A stretch of DNA of 24,064 bases from Bacteroidales bacterium UBA5762 (GTDB taxonomy: Bacteria > Bacteroidota > Bacteroidia > Bacteroidales > TTA-H9). The position numbers and the translations under genes are program-made. Below the pieces are notes generated by a model that saw only the letters and a program-made list of their open reading frames with translations, ran no database searches and had not been told where the DNA came from. Shown here one piece after another: positions 1 through 8,614 of the stretch (the stretch's first letter is position 1; each line of letters begins with the position of its first letter). The stretch covers positions 36,502 through 60,565 of the forward strand of contig DIEY01000012.1 in assembly GCA_002418865.1 (NCBI GenBank), written 5' to 3'.

Positions 1-225
1 GAACAGGAAATGAAGGCCAAGGCTCAGGAAGCTCGCGCTAAGGTCATAGAAGCAGAATCGGAAATCCCTAAAGCCATTGCCGAAGCTTTCCGCAACGGTA
101 ACTTAGGCATCATGGACTATTACCGTTTCGAAAATCTGAAGGCAGATACCAAAATGCGCGAAAGCATCGCTACCCCGCCTTCTAAACCTAAAAACGCTAA
201 TGATGACGACCTGACGCATCAGTGA
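1..225 (+). CDS. floA: Flotillin-like protein FloA, C-terminal fragment (gene begins before the window)
   Basis: The reading frame is open from base 1 and ends with TGA at 223-225, so only about the last 74 codons are present. The fragment starts with an alanine- and glutamate-rich helix (KAKAQEARAKVIEAESEIP). The conserved ending follows, AIAEAFRNGNLGIMDYYRFENLKADTKMR, typical of the FloA/UPF0365 family, and then a short polar tail. FloA proteins are SPFH-domain membrane scaffolds that organise detergent-resistant membrane regions. The membrane hairpin and SPFH domain would lie upstream of this window. The gene converges on the Tricorn-like protease gene, and a hairpin terminator lies about 110 bases after its stop. 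The family call rests on the distinctive C-terminal motif alone. Confidence 0.85.
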   Translation, partial: EQEMKAKAQEARAKVIEAESEIPKAIAEAFRNGNLGIMDYYRFENLKADTKMRESIATPPSKPKNANDDDLTHQ

Positions 226-332
226 TGAATGGCGATGGGATGGAGTGAGTGATAAATGAAGATCTATCAATAAAAGATTGTTAAATTCTTTTCGGCAAAT
301 GAAATAGCCATATTGCATTTGCCCAGTAAAAC

Positions 333-375
333 GCACTGCATGTAGCCAAACCTGCAACATGCAGTGCATTTCTTT
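333..375 (+). terminator. Intrinsic terminator of floA, possibly bidirectional
   Basis: GCACTGCATGT (333-343) pairs perfectly with ACATGCAGTGC (357-367) across a 13-base loop. The T-rich run TTTCTTTTATTT follows on the plus strand. On the minus strand the stem is followed by GTTTTAC, so it may also help end the convergent protease transcript. Confidence 0.75.
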
Positions 376-378
376 TAT

Positions 379-3300
379 TTATTTCGATTTATCCGGATAA
401 GGTGGTACAGGCGGAAATTTTTCGGGCCAGTTTTGCAATTCTTGTAAAATCACCTCAATGGCCTTATTCAGTTGCTCATCTTCTCCCTCATATTCTTTGG
501 CTGGATCGTTCCAAACTTCTATATCCGGTTCTACACCATAACCTTCTATGATGAACGATTTTCCTTCTACATCGTAAGGAGCAAATTCGGGTTTATTGAG
601 CATGCCTCCGTCTATAATAGGTAATGTGCCGCGTATTCCTACAACACCTCCCCAAGTACGCTGTCCGATAGTTTTTCCTAACTTATAATATTTAAACTGG
701 TAAGGGAAGAGGTCACCATCAGAAGCCGAGTAGCGGTCAATGAGCAGAACCTTCGGCCCCCACAACATTTGCGAAGGACGTGTCGTAACTGCACCATTTC
801 TTTGAACACTGAAGGTTGCAGCTTCTCGTCTTAATCTTTCTATAATCATGGGAGATACATTTCCTCCTCCATTGCCACGATCATCTATTATCAAAGCACG
901 CTTGTCCAATTGCGGATAGAAATATTTTGCAAACTCATTCAAACCTTCTACTCCCATATCTGGGATATGGATATACCCAACCTGTCCGTTAGTGGCTTTA
1001 TTCACTTTCTCAATATTCGACCTTACCCAATTAAAATAATACAATTTGGATTCGCTTTCAATGGGTTTTACGAGAACTTTTCGTGATGCTGAAGGATCGG
1101 GGGTAGAAGCAATGGTCAATTCTACCAGAGAACCTGCCTTGCCCACCAAAGAAGTGTAAATATCGAGCATTTGATTGGTTGACTGGCCATTTACGGCAAG
1201 GATAAAATCCCCTTCCTTGATGTTCAAACCCGGCTCTGTGAGAGGTGAGCGCAAAGAAGGATCCCAATTTTCTCCCTCCAGTATCTTATCAATCTTGAAA
1301 TAACCCGAAGCATCTTTACTTAAGCGTGCACCCAAGAGGCCAGTTTTTATTCTTTGGGGTTCGGGCTTGTCGCCACCTCCTACGTAAGCATGCCCAATAT
1401 TCAATTCACCAACCATTTCACCAATAATATAATTCAAATCATTGCGATTGTTGACATGTTTTACGAGAGGCTCATATTTTTGGTAAATAGACTCCCAATT
1501 CACGCCATGCATGTTAGGATCGTAAAAAAAGTCGCGCATCTGTCTCCATGATTCTTTGAAGGCTTCAGCCCATTCCTCCTTTAAATTCACAAAGACTTTC
1601 ATATCGGATAAATTGATTGATTCTTCCGGCTGAATCTTCGACTGAGGTGCATCGACAATATAATATTTTCCTCGGGCTGCCATCATCATTTTCTTGCCAT
1701 CCGGACTAAGAACAAATGCAGTATATTCTCCAATGATGGTTTCCTTTTTATTGTTTAAGTCGAAATAACATAGCAAGGCTTTCGATTCTTTAGAATTAAC
1801 GCGATTGTAATAGATCCCCTTTTCGGTAGGTGTGAGATTCCAAAAACGACCGGGTTCAACTTCTATAGCAATAGAACGTGTTTCTATCCCATCAAAATCA
1901 ATCTTCACTTCCAAAGGAGTCGTAGATGCTTTAGTTTCGTCCTTTTTTACCTGAGAATCTGATTTTTTTTCTTGGGCAGGGGCATTTGATTCAGAGTTTG
2001 GGGCAAAGGGTGAAGGTGTTTGTTTAGATAAAGGAATCAGATAGATTTTCTGCATATCGATGTAAGCATGATTCCATTCTGTCCATGAATAGACGGGATT
2101 GAACTCGCGGTTAGAAGCGAAATAGAGATACTTTCCGTCGGGGCTGAAGGCTGGAGAAGTGGCGTCGTACCAACGATCGGTTGCAAAACGTTTTTCACCT
2201 GTAGCAACTTCATAAACTACAATACGCGAAGATGTACGAGTAGCAGGTAAACTATAAGCAATCCAGCGATTATCGGGCGACCATACATAGGAATTGAACT
2301 CTCCTTCTAAGGTCTGGTCAACTAAAGTAATCTTTTTTGTATTCACATCGATGTATTGCAATCGCTGTAGCTTATCCGACCATAATATCTTTTTGCTGTC
2401 TGGAGACCAAAGCATGGAGTATTTGTAAGTATCACCCAAACTGGTTAGTTGTTCAGTCGTTCCGCTTCCATCGGCAGCTTGAATATAAATCTCGTCTTCT
2501 CCATTCTTATCGCTGATATAAGCAATGTATTTCCCATCGGGAGAGCAAGCAATATTACGTTCGTGAATTGACGAGGTTGAAGTAAAGTTGAAGGTTACAC
2601 CTTCTTTGGCAGGAACAGAAAATATGTCTCCACGAGCATCGAAAAATGCTCTTTTCCCGTCGGGCATCATATCCCATGAGTTGATGCTTTTCGAAGCATC
2701 CTTCCATGTATCACGACTGAGCAGAAAATCATCTCCTAAGAAAATATCTATCTTTTGTGCCTGACGCGTGTTTAAATCAAAAACATAAATATATCCACCG
2801 TTTTCGTATATGATAGCCTCATCGCCAAGACTAGGAAATTTAATATCGAATTCTGTATAGTGGGTTAATTTCTCAGTTTGACCGGTTATTACATTATAGC
2901 AGAAAAGATTCATGGTTCGGTCTCTATCGGAAAGAAAATAAATAAAATCGTCTTTCCACATGGGAAAGATGTCCTGATGGATATTGTTGGTAATATTTTG
3001 TGTTTTTCTGGTTTTAAAGTCATAAATCCAGATATCATCGGCCATGCCACCTTTATAATATTTCCAGGTTCTAAATTCTCTGAATACTTGATTGAAAGCC
3101 AATTGAGACTTATCGGGAGAGTAAGAGCAAAAACCGCCCGAAGGTAGAGGAAGTTCTTGGCTAAGCCCCCCTTGAATATTTACAACGAAAAGCTGTCCTT
3201 TAAAATCGTTGAAGCTTTGTTTGCGTGAGCGATAAACTATAGATTCATTATCGCGCCAAGTCATCACGATGTTATTAGGACCCATACGGTCAGAAATATC

Positions 3301-3639
3301 ATCGCGCTGTAAAGTTGCCGTATAAGTCAAACGCTGTGGAACGCCACCTTCGGCAGGGATAACATAAACTTCGGTATTTCCGTCGTATTGGCCGGTAAAG
3401 GCAATCCACTTTCCATCGGGTGAAAAACGGGCAAACATTTCGTATCCATTGGCATCGGAAGTAAGTTTACGAGCCACACCCCCTGACTTATCTACAGTGA
3501 AGAGGTCACCGGCATAACTAAAAACTATCTGATTTCCATGAATACTTGGGAATCTCATTAATCTTCCTTCTTCCTGAGCTTTCAATCCAAATGTGATGAT
3601 TATCAGGAAAACAAACAACAGGTTAGCAATTTTTTTCAT
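379..3639 (-). CDS. Secreted Tricorn-like S41 family protease with beta-propeller and PDZ domain
   Basis: The 1086-residue product begins with a signal peptide (MKKIANLLFVFLIIITFGLKA, then QEE), so it is exported. The N-terminal half is a WD40/PD40-like propeller with many SPDG-type repeats (FSPDGKWIAFTG, CSPDGKYIAYIS, WSPDNRWIAYS, FSPDGKYLYFAS). A charged low-complexity linker follows near residues 540-570. A PDZ domain (about 785-870, with IKEGDFILAVNG) precedes the S41 catalytic core. The expected catalytic elements are visible: a histidine in NIGHAYVGGG (His750) and the nucleophile motif SASDGD (Ser973-Asp974), matching the Tricorn Ser-Asp pair. Known relatives degrade peptides, and the signal peptide suggests a periplasmic location here. 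It stands alone, converging on floA and separated from the hydrogenase operon upstream by that operon's terminator. Confidence 0.92.
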   Translation of the reverse strand: MKKIANLLFVFLIIITFGLKAQEEGRLMRFPSIHGNQIVFSYAGDLFTVDKSGGVARKLTSDANGYEMFARFSPDGKWIAFTGQYDGNTEVYVIPAEGGVPQRLTYTATLQRDDISDRMGPNNIVMTWRDNESIVYRSRKQSFNDFKGQLFVVNIQGGLSQELPLPSGGFCSYSPDKSQLAFNQVFREFRTWKYYKGGMADDIWIYDFKTRKTQNITNNIHQDIFPMWKDDFIYFLSDRDRTMNLFCYNVITGQTEKLTHYTEFDIKFPSLGDEAIIYENGGYIYVFDLNTRQAQKIDIFLGDDFLLSRDTWKDASKSINSWDMMPDGKRAFFDARGDIFSVPAKEGVTFNFTSTSSIHERNIACSPDGKYIAYISDKNGEDEIYIQAADGSGTTEQLTSLGDTYKYSMLWSPDSKKILWSDKLQRLQYIDVNTKKITLVDQTLEGEFNSYVWSPDNRWIAYSLPATRTSSRIVVYEVATGEKRFATDRWYDATSPAFSPDGKYLYFASNREFNPVYSWTEWNHAYIDMQKIYLIPLSKQTPSPFAPNSESNAPAQEKKSDSQVKKDETKASTTPLEVKIDFDGIETRSIAIEVEPGRFWNLTPTEKGIYYNRVNSKESKALLCYFDLNNKKETIIGEYTAFVLSPDGKKMMMAARGKYYIVDAPQSKIQPEESINLSDMKVFVNLKEEWAEAFKESWRQMRDFFYDPNMHGVNWESIYQKYEPLVKHVNNRNDLNYIIGEMVGELNIGHAYVGGGDKPEPQRIKTGLLGARLSKDASGYFKIDKILEGENWDPSLRSPLTEPGLNIKEGDFILAVNGQSTNQMLDIYTSLVGKAGSLVELTIASTPDPSASRKVLVKPIESESKLYYFNWVRSNIEKVNKATNGQVGYIHIPDMGVEGLNEFAKYFYPQLDKRALIIDDRGNGGGNVSPMIIERLRREAATFSVQRNGAVTTRPSQMLWGPKVLLIDRYSASDGDLFPYQFKYYKLGKTIGQRTWGGVVGIRGTLPIIDGGMLNKPEFAPYDVEGKSFIIEGYGVEPDIEVWNDPAKEYEGEDEQLNKAIEVILQELQNWPEKFPPVPPYPDKSK

Positions 3640-3716
3640 TTGAAAGGCATTGTAAATTTTGAGGCCTAAAATTACGGAAAACTTACATACTTTTCGAATC
3701 TGCGGATTTTAAAACT

Positions 3717-3752
3717 AAAAAAGGCTACATCTTATTTTTGATATAGCCTTTT
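3717..3752 (-). terminator. Intrinsic terminator of the hydrogenase operon
   Basis: In the minus-strand transcript AAAAGGCTATATC (from 3752-3740) pairs with GATGTAGCCTTTT (3731-3719) around an 8-base loop. The single variation is a G-U wobble that would be a C-A mismatch on the other strand, which supports the minus orientation. A run of six U residues completes the structure. It lies about 35 bases after the hydC stop codon. Confidence 0.85.
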
Positions 3753-3786
3753 AAGATAACCAAAACCTACAAATTATGAAAACCAA

Positions 3787-4269
3787 TTAGAGATTTGCAT
3801 ACTCGTTGATGATTCCTTTTACATCTTCGGGAGCCACACGGCCATACACCTTTTCGCCTACCATAACCACAGGGGCTAAACCGCAAGCTCCTACACACCT
3901 CAGACATGATAATGAAAACCGGCCATCGGGGGTACTTTCACCAACTTGAATATTCAATTGTTTGCGAAACTCATCGAGTACTTTTTCGGCTCCCCTTACA
4001 TAACAGGCCGTTCCAAGACATATCGACACAGGAAACCTCCCTTTGGGTACCATCGAAAAAAATGAATAAAATGATACTACTCCATATACTTGTGCTATAG
4101 AAATATTCAATTCTTTGGCTACTACTTCCTGAACCTCGGCTGGCAGATAACCAAAAATTTCCTGCGCCTTATGTAAAACATTAATCAATTCTCCTTTGTC
4201 GTTATTGAAAGACTTGCAAATATCTTTCAATTGTTGGACTTTCGATTCTGGTAATTTAATAACAGCCAT
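3787..4269 (-). CDS. hydC: NAD-dependent [FeFe] hydrogenase subunit HydC (NuoE-like)
   Basis: This 160-residue protein has the NuoE/HydC layout. A helical N-terminal half (INVLHKAQEIFGYLPAEVQ, then IAQVYGVVSFYSFF) is followed by a thioredoxin-like domain carrying one [2Fe-2S] cluster. The four ligands are visible as CLGTAC and CVGAC, the usual C-x4-C and C-x3-C pairs. Its length is close to Thermotoga maritima HydC (about 160 residues). It is the last gene of the operon, 28 bases after hydA, and is followed by a strong terminator. In characterised trimeric enzymes this subunit passes electrons with HydB between NADH and the H-cluster subunit. A NuoE of complex I is excluded by the HydA neighbour. 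Confidence 0.93.
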   Translation of the reverse strand: MAVIKLPESKVQQLKDICKSFNNDKGELINVLHKAQEIFGYLPAEVQEVVAKELNISIAQVYGVVSFYSFFSMVPKGRFPVSICLGTACYVRGAEKVLDEFRKQLNIQVGESTPDGRFSLSCLRCVGACGLAPVVMVGEKVYGRVAPEDVKGIINEYANL

Positions 4270-4297
4270 TGTAAAAAATTTTATGAGATAAAAATGT

Positions 4298-6067
4298 TTA
4301 TTCGATTACAATTTGAGTGCTCTTGTCGAAATAATGAGTATGAAGAAGATGATGTGCCTTTTCGCTAAGAGGATGCCCTAAAAACTCCTTATATAATTGA
4401 ATGATATAAGGATTTTCATGGGATTTGCGAATTGTTTTGTTTTGATCTTCCATGTAAATAGCTTTTTGGCGGGCTTTAAGTATGGAAGCATCACCGTGAT
4501 GGAGGGGTTGCCCGCCACCTCCAATACATCCACCGGGACAAGCCATAATCTCAATAGCATGATATTGTGACTTGCCGTCTCTTACTTCTTCGAGTAATTT
4601 ACGGGCATTACCCAGTCCATGAGCAATCCCAATCCTAAGCTCCAGTCCGTCGAAGTCAACGTTGGCGGCTCTTATTCCCTCAAGTCCTCTTAATTCTTCA
4701 AAATCGACTTTGGCTAAAGGTTTTTTTGTATAAAGCTCATAGGCTGTTCTTACGGCAGCTTCGATTACTCCACCTGTAGTTCCAAAAATAACCGCAGCAC
4801 CTGTAGATTCTCCCAGAGGACGATCGAAATCACTCTCAGGCAGCGCACCGAAATCAATATTAGCCAGTTTGATAAAATTAGCCAATTCTCGTGTAGAAAG
4901 CGAAAAATCCACATCAGGATTTCCATCGGTCGAGAATTCTGTTCTCTGACATTCATATTTTTTAGCCAGACATGGCATAATAGATACTACTACCAGATTC
5001 TTCCTGTCGATGCCTAATTGATTGGCAAAGTAAGTTTTTGCTATTGCTCCGAACATTTGTTGAGGTGAACGTGCAGTAGAAGGAACATCTTTAAGTTCGG
5101 GAAAATTGTGCTCGAAGAAATTTACCCAAGCTGGGCAACAAGAAGTAAGTATTGGTAGCCGAACGTTTCTATCGCCGCCCAAATATTTTGTAAGACGGTC
5201 AAGCAGTTCAGTTCCTTCTTCCATGATGGTGAGGTCGGCTCCAAAATCTGTATCAAACACATAATCGAAACCCAATTCTCGTAAAGCACTGACCATTTTA
5301 CCAGTCACCAAGGTGCCGGGTTCGAGCCCGAATTCTTCTCCTAAAGCTGCCCTAACGGCTGGAGCAGTTTGAACAATAACCGTTTTGGTTGGATCTGCTA
5401 AAGCAGTAATTACCTGTCGTGTATGATCCACTTCAGTAAGAGCACCGGTAGGACAAACGGCTACACATTGGCCGCAATAAGTACAAGGAGATTTTTCGAG
5501 ATTCATCTCGAAAGCTGGCGCTATTACTGCCATAAATCCTCTGTTTATGGCCGAAAGTGCTCCTACGGTTTGAATCTCATTACACATCATTTCACAACGA
5601 CGACATAAGATGCATTTATCCACATCTCGAATAATACTCGGAGAGGTATCTTTACGATAAGTCGATTGTTCACCTTGATAAGGAATGTCTCTTATGCCTA
5701 AGCGATGCGCCAAACTTTGAAGTTCGCAATTTCCAGATTTTGGGCAAACCAAACAATCGAAAGGATGATCGCTAAGAATGAGTTCCATCACCGTACGGCG
5801 TGCATTCAATACACGTGTGCTATTGGTTTTCACCACCATTCCTTGGGTAACTTCGGTAGCGCAGGCAGGAGCAAGATTTCGACGTCCTTCAACTTCTACC
5901 ACACATATTCGACAACCACCCGGCTTGTTCTCTATATTTAATCCATCTAAATTTAAATAACAAAGAGTGGGAATCTCAATACCCACTTTTCGGGCAGCAT
6001 TCAAAATACTTGTGCCTCTCTCAACCTCAAGAGTTTTCTTATCTATAGTTAGTTTTACGAGTTCCAT
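4298..6067 (-). CDS. hydA: [FeFe] hydrogenase catalytic subunit HydA
   Basis: The 589-residue protein makes or consumes H2 at an H-cluster. In order it has an N-terminal plant-type [2Fe-2S] ferredoxin domain (CRICVVEVEG), the His-Cys cluster motif (HPFDCLVCPKSGNCELQ), and two [4Fe-4S] motifs (CILCRRCEMMC and CTYCGQCVAVCPTGAL). The H-domain follows with all three signatures: TSCCPAW (Cys310-Cys311), MPCLAKKYE (Cys366) and MACPGGCIGGGGQP (Cys510, Cys514). A small-subunit-like tail ends the protein. The length resembles the HydA of Acetobacterium-type trimeric enzymes. It lacks the extra C-terminal [2Fe-2S] domain of Thermotoga HydA. With hydB and hydC beside it, it fits the NAD-linked, often electron-bifurcating A3 group. 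Bifurcation itself is inferred. The HydE/F/G maturases are not in this window. Confidence 0.97.
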   Translation of the reverse strand: MELVKLTIDKKTLEVERGTSILNAARKVGIEIPTLCYLNLDGLNIENKPGGCRICVVEVEGRRNLAPACATEVTQGMVVKTNSTRVLNARRTVMELILSDHPFDCLVCPKSGNCELQSLAHRLGIRDIPYQGEQSTYRKDTSPSIIRDVDKCILCRRCEMMCNEIQTVGALSAINRGFMAVIAPAFEMNLEKSPCTYCGQCVAVCPTGALTEVDHTRQVITALADPTKTVIVQTAPAVRAALGEEFGLEPGTLVTGKMVSALRELGFDYVFDTDFGADLTIMEEGTELLDRLTKYLGGDRNVRLPILTSCCPAWVNFFEHNFPELKDVPSTARSPQQMFGAIAKTYFANQLGIDRKNLVVVSIMPCLAKKYECQRTEFSTDGNPDVDFSLSTRELANFIKLANIDFGALPESDFDRPLGESTGAAVIFGTTGGVIEAAVRTAYELYTKKPLAKVDFEELRGLEGIRAANVDFDGLELRIGIAHGLGNARKLLEEVRDGKSQYHAIEIMACPGGCIGGGGQPLHHGDASILKARQKAIYMEDQNKTIRKSHENPYIIQLYKEFLGHPLSEKAHHLLHTHYFDKSTQIVIE

Positions 6068-6094
6068 TTTTCAAGTTTGTTAAATGTTCATCAT

Positions 6095-7888
6095 TTATTG
6101 AAGCAATACTGCGTTGAATTTGCATTTCTCCATGCAAGTTCCACACTTAATACATATTTCTTGATTAATAAAGTGGGGGCCCTTACGTTCACCAGAAATA
6201 GCATTGACGGGGCAAGCCCTTGCGCATGCAGTACAACCTGTGCAAGCCTCAGCATCGATAATGTACTTCATTAGTCCTTTACATGAGCCTGCCCTGCATT
6301 TTTTATCAACTACATGCTCAACATACTCCTCCCAAAAATTATCGAGTGTCGAAAGCACAGGATTGGGTGAAGTTTGTCCTAAACCACAAAGTGAAGTGTC
6401 TTTGATAACTTCACTCAAATTTCTCAACTTGGTTAAATCTTCCATAGTTCCTTCACCTTTGGTTATCTTATCGAGAATCTCGTATAGGCGTTTGTTTCCT
6501 ATTCGACAAGGAGAACATTTTCCACACGATTCATCTACGGTAAATCCAAGGTAAAACTTAGCAATGGAAACCATGCAATCGTCTTCATCCATCACAATCA
6601 TACCACCTGAGCCCATCATGGAACCAGCTGCTATTAAATTGTCATAATCAATAGGCGTATCGAGATGATGAGAAGTAAGGCACCCGCCAGACGGTCCGCC
6701 TGTTTGAACCGCTTTGAATTCTTTTCCTCCTTTGATGCCACCTCCAATCTTAAATATTACATCACGCAAGGTGGTTCCCATAGGAACTTCTATTAAGCCA
6801 ACATTATTGATTTTACCTGCAAGCGCAAATACCTTGCTGCCTTTCGACTTTTCGGTTCCAATCGATGCAAACCAATCTGCTCCCTTGTTGATAATAACCG
6901 GAACATTGGCATAGGTTTCAACATTGTTTACATTGCTGGGTTTACCCAAATAACCATGTTCAGAAGGAAAAGGAGGCTTAAAGGTAGGTTCTCCTCGTTT
7001 GCCTTCCATAGAATGAATTAATGCAGTTTCTTCTCCACAAACAAATGCACCTGCGCCATATCTCAATTCAATGTCGAAATCGAAACCTGAATTAAAAATA
7101 TTCTTACCCAGTAAGCCATAAGCTCTCGCCTGATCGATAGCCACCTTGAGTCGTTTGACTGCCAAAGGATATTCGGCTCGTATATAAACAAGGCCCTTAT
7201 TGGCACCAGTACAATAACCATTAATAGCCATGGCTTCAATAACCGAATGAGGATCTCCTTCCATTATCGAGCGGTCCATAAATGCTCCTGGGTCGCCTTC
7301 ATCGGCATTACATATCACATATTTCTGATCCGATTTTACTTTAGCGGTAATCTCCCATTTCAGACCGGTTGGGAAACCGCCGCCTCCACGTCCACGCAGC
7401 CCTGATCTTTTAATTATATCGATGACCTGCTGGGGAGTATATTCTGTAAGACACTTACAAAGAGCTTGATATCCATCGTGAGCAATGTATTCCTCAATAT
7501 TCTCAGGATCAATAAATCCACAGTTCCTTAAAGCTATTCTAATCTGTTTCTTGTCGAAAAAAGGAGTTTTGCCTTCAGAGGCGTATACCTGAGCCACAGA
7601 CTCGGTAGGAAGCAATCGTTTCACTATTTGTCCATTCAATATATGCTCCTTCACGATTTCTTCGGCATCTCCAGGTTTTACCTTAACATATAAGGTGTTG
7701 TCAGGTAGCACTTTAACTATAGGCCCTTTTTCACAATAACCAAAACATCCTGTACTCACTACTTTGACCTCGTTTTCTAAATTATTCAGTTCAAGGCAAT
7801 CTTGTAGCGCATTCTTCACAGACTCACTTTGAGATGCATGACACGTTGTCCCATCACAGACCAATAAATGCATTCTGTATTTTGCCAT
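6095..7888 (-). CDS. hydB: NAD-dependent [FeFe] hydrogenase subunit HydB (NuoF-like flavoprotein)
   Basis: The 597-residue protein is the NADH- and FMN-binding subunit of the hydrogenase. It starts with a thioredoxin-like [2Fe-2S] domain (CDGTTCHAS, then STGCFGYCEKGP). The NuoF core follows with the glycine-rich NADH/FMN loop RGRGGGGFPTGLKW near residue 170 and GAGAFVCGEETALI near 280. The N3-type cluster motif is ESCGKCSPCRIG with the later distal cysteine in DTSLCGLGQ. The C-terminus is a two-cluster ferredoxin (CTGCTACARACPVNAI and CIKCGTCMEKCKFNAV). This is the domain order of Thermotoga HydB. It lies 24 bases after the small ferredoxin-like gene and 27 bases before hydA, so all four genes are probably co-transcribed. 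Confidence 0.96.
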   Translation of the reverse strand: MAKYRMHLLVCDGTTCHASQSESVKNALQDCLELNNLENEVKVVSTGCFGYCEKGPIVKVLPDNTLYVKVKPGDAEEIVKEHILNGQIVKRLLPTESVAQVYASEGKTPFFDKKQIRIALRNCGFIDPENIEEYIAHDGYQALCKCLTEYTPQQVIDIIKRSGLRGRGGGGFPTGLKWEITAKVKSDQKYVICNADEGDPGAFMDRSIMEGDPHSVIEAMAINGYCTGANKGLVYIRAEYPLAVKRLKVAIDQARAYGLLGKNIFNSGFDFDIELRYGAGAFVCGEETALIHSMEGKRGEPTFKPPFPSEHGYLGKPSNVNNVETYANVPVIINKGADWFASIGTEKSKGSKVFALAGKINNVGLIEVPMGTTLRDVIFKIGGGIKGGKEFKAVQTGGPSGGCLTSHHLDTPIDYDNLIAAGSMMGSGGMIVMDEDDCMVSIAKFYLGFTVDESCGKCSPCRIGNKRLYEILDKITKGEGTMEDLTKLRNLSEVIKDTSLCGLGQTSPNPVLSTLDNFWEEYVEHVVDKKCRAGSCKGLMKYIIDAEACTGCTACARACPVNAISGERKGPHFINQEICIKCGTCMEKCKFNAVLLQ

Positions 7889-7912
7889 TTTTTTGGTATT
7901 TTAATCCTTTAA

Positions 7913-8302
7913 TTATATCGTCATATAATTCGTGGGCAATATTCCATCGATAAGCTCACCATTTTTAATATATCTCTCAATGATCTCGTCGGCTTTTTTA
8001 ATGTTAACCTTGCCGAAAACAACAGCCGGCTGACCAGGTAACTTAACTTCTATAGTAGGTTCGGCATAACTATATCCCATATCTCCGGTTTGAGTAACTA
8101 AAGCCTCTATGTTGCGCTTTTCGAGCTCATCTCTCAAAAAATTCATCACTTCTTTTGCTCCTGAAGCAATGCCACTGGTGCCTAACCCAACTTTTATCTG
8201 CACTACTTTCTCGGGATCGAAATTTTTTCCACTTACTTGTATCCTCTTCCCAAATTCTTCCTTAATCTTCTTTAAATCTTCTATCGTTTTCACGTGTACC
8301 AT
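7913..8302 (-). CDS. Cysteine-free thioredoxin-like ferredoxin homologue, first gene of the hydrogenase operon
   Basis: This 129-residue protein has the fold signature of the small (2Fe-2S) ferredoxin-domain proteins often encoded with NAD-linked hydrogenases. It shows VGLGTSGIASGAKEVM, TQTGDMGYSYAEPTIEV, and a C-terminal helix like the end of NuoE/HydB N-domains. In cluster-binding relatives these segments read GxGTCGIAxGA and TGCxGxCxxEP. Here the ligand positions hold serine, aspartate, tyrosine or serine, and the whole protein contains no cysteine. It therefore should not bind a [2Fe-2S] cluster and may be a structural or assembly subunit. It is the promoter-proximal gene, followed 24 bases later by hydB. 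The family assignment is from recalled motifs, and the function is unknown. Confidence 0.8.
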   Translation of the reverse strand: MVHVKTIEDLKKIKEEFGKRIQVSGKNFDPEKVVQIKVGLGTSGIASGAKEVMNFLRDELEKRNIEALVTQTGDMGYSYAEPTIEVKLPGQPAVVFGKVNIKKADEIIERYIKNGELIDGILPTNYMTI

Positions 8303-8387
8303 AGAGTGGATTTTTATTAGGTTTATTCTTCTAAATTCAATTCATTCAATCCATTAAATAAGAAAATCACTGCTTAAAATTCATCTG

Positions 8388-8395
8388 CAAAAATA
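8388..8395 (-). promoter_or_regulatory. Candidate -7 box of the hyd operon
   Basis: Read on the minus strand this is TATTTTTG, a full match to the Bacteroidota TAnnTTTG element. It would give a leader of about 80 bases before the first operon gene. No clear TTG at the -33 distance was found, so the call rests on the -7 box and its position beside the Rex-like site. Confidence 0.45.
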
Positions 8396-8413
8396 AATGA
8401 AAGTTTTCATTAT

Positions 8414-8431
8414 TTGTTAAAAAAATAACAA
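8414..8431. promoter_or_regulatory. Candidate Rex operator in front of the hydrogenase operon
   Basis: The site reads TTGTTAAAAAAATAACAA. It matches 13 of the 14 fixed positions of the redox-repressor Rex consensus TTGTTAA-N4-TTAACAA and is an inverted repeat TTGTTA-N6-TAACAA. It lies just upstream of the proposed -7 box, where a bound repressor would cover the -33 region. Rex releases DNA when NADH/NAD+ is high, and hydrogenase genes are known Rex targets in other fermenters. No rex gene is in this window. Confidence 0.6.
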
Positions 8432-8614
8432 TGTTAATAAAATAACAATAATTTATATGCATTCTAAATAAGAAATATCTAAATAGCCACCTTCCCTATA
8501 AATTTATTTCTTCAAAAACGAAGAAAATCTATTCTGTGAAAAAAAATTAGTATCTTCGTATAATAACAATTCTTTTTGAGCATTAATATTTCACTCAAAA
8601 GTTGAATATTAACG

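Larger units (their letters stand above)
8303..8614. other. Divergent intergenic region, hyd operon versus DUF6340 gene
   Basis: This 312-base, very AT-rich spacer separates the leftward hydrogenase operon from the rightward lipoprotein gene. It holds the Rex-like operator and -7 box listed separately. On the plus strand a weaker -7-like TATCTTCG (about 8551-8558) may serve the lipoprotein gene. The short word TAACAAT occurs three times (8426, 8443 and 8564). No coding frame in it looks real. Confidence 0.6.

Noticed and set aside
103..369. Small minus-strand frame of 88 codons overlapping floA
   Set aside because: It is antisense to floA codons and covers the terminator hairpin, with no recognisable protein features.
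2878..3147. Plus-strand frame of 89 codons within the Tricorn-like gene
   Set aside because: It is antisense to propeller repeats of a well-supported protein and has no family signature.
6204..6554. Plus-strand frame of 116 codons within hydB
   Set aside because: It is antisense to the conserved cluster-binding region of HydB, so it is a shadow frame.
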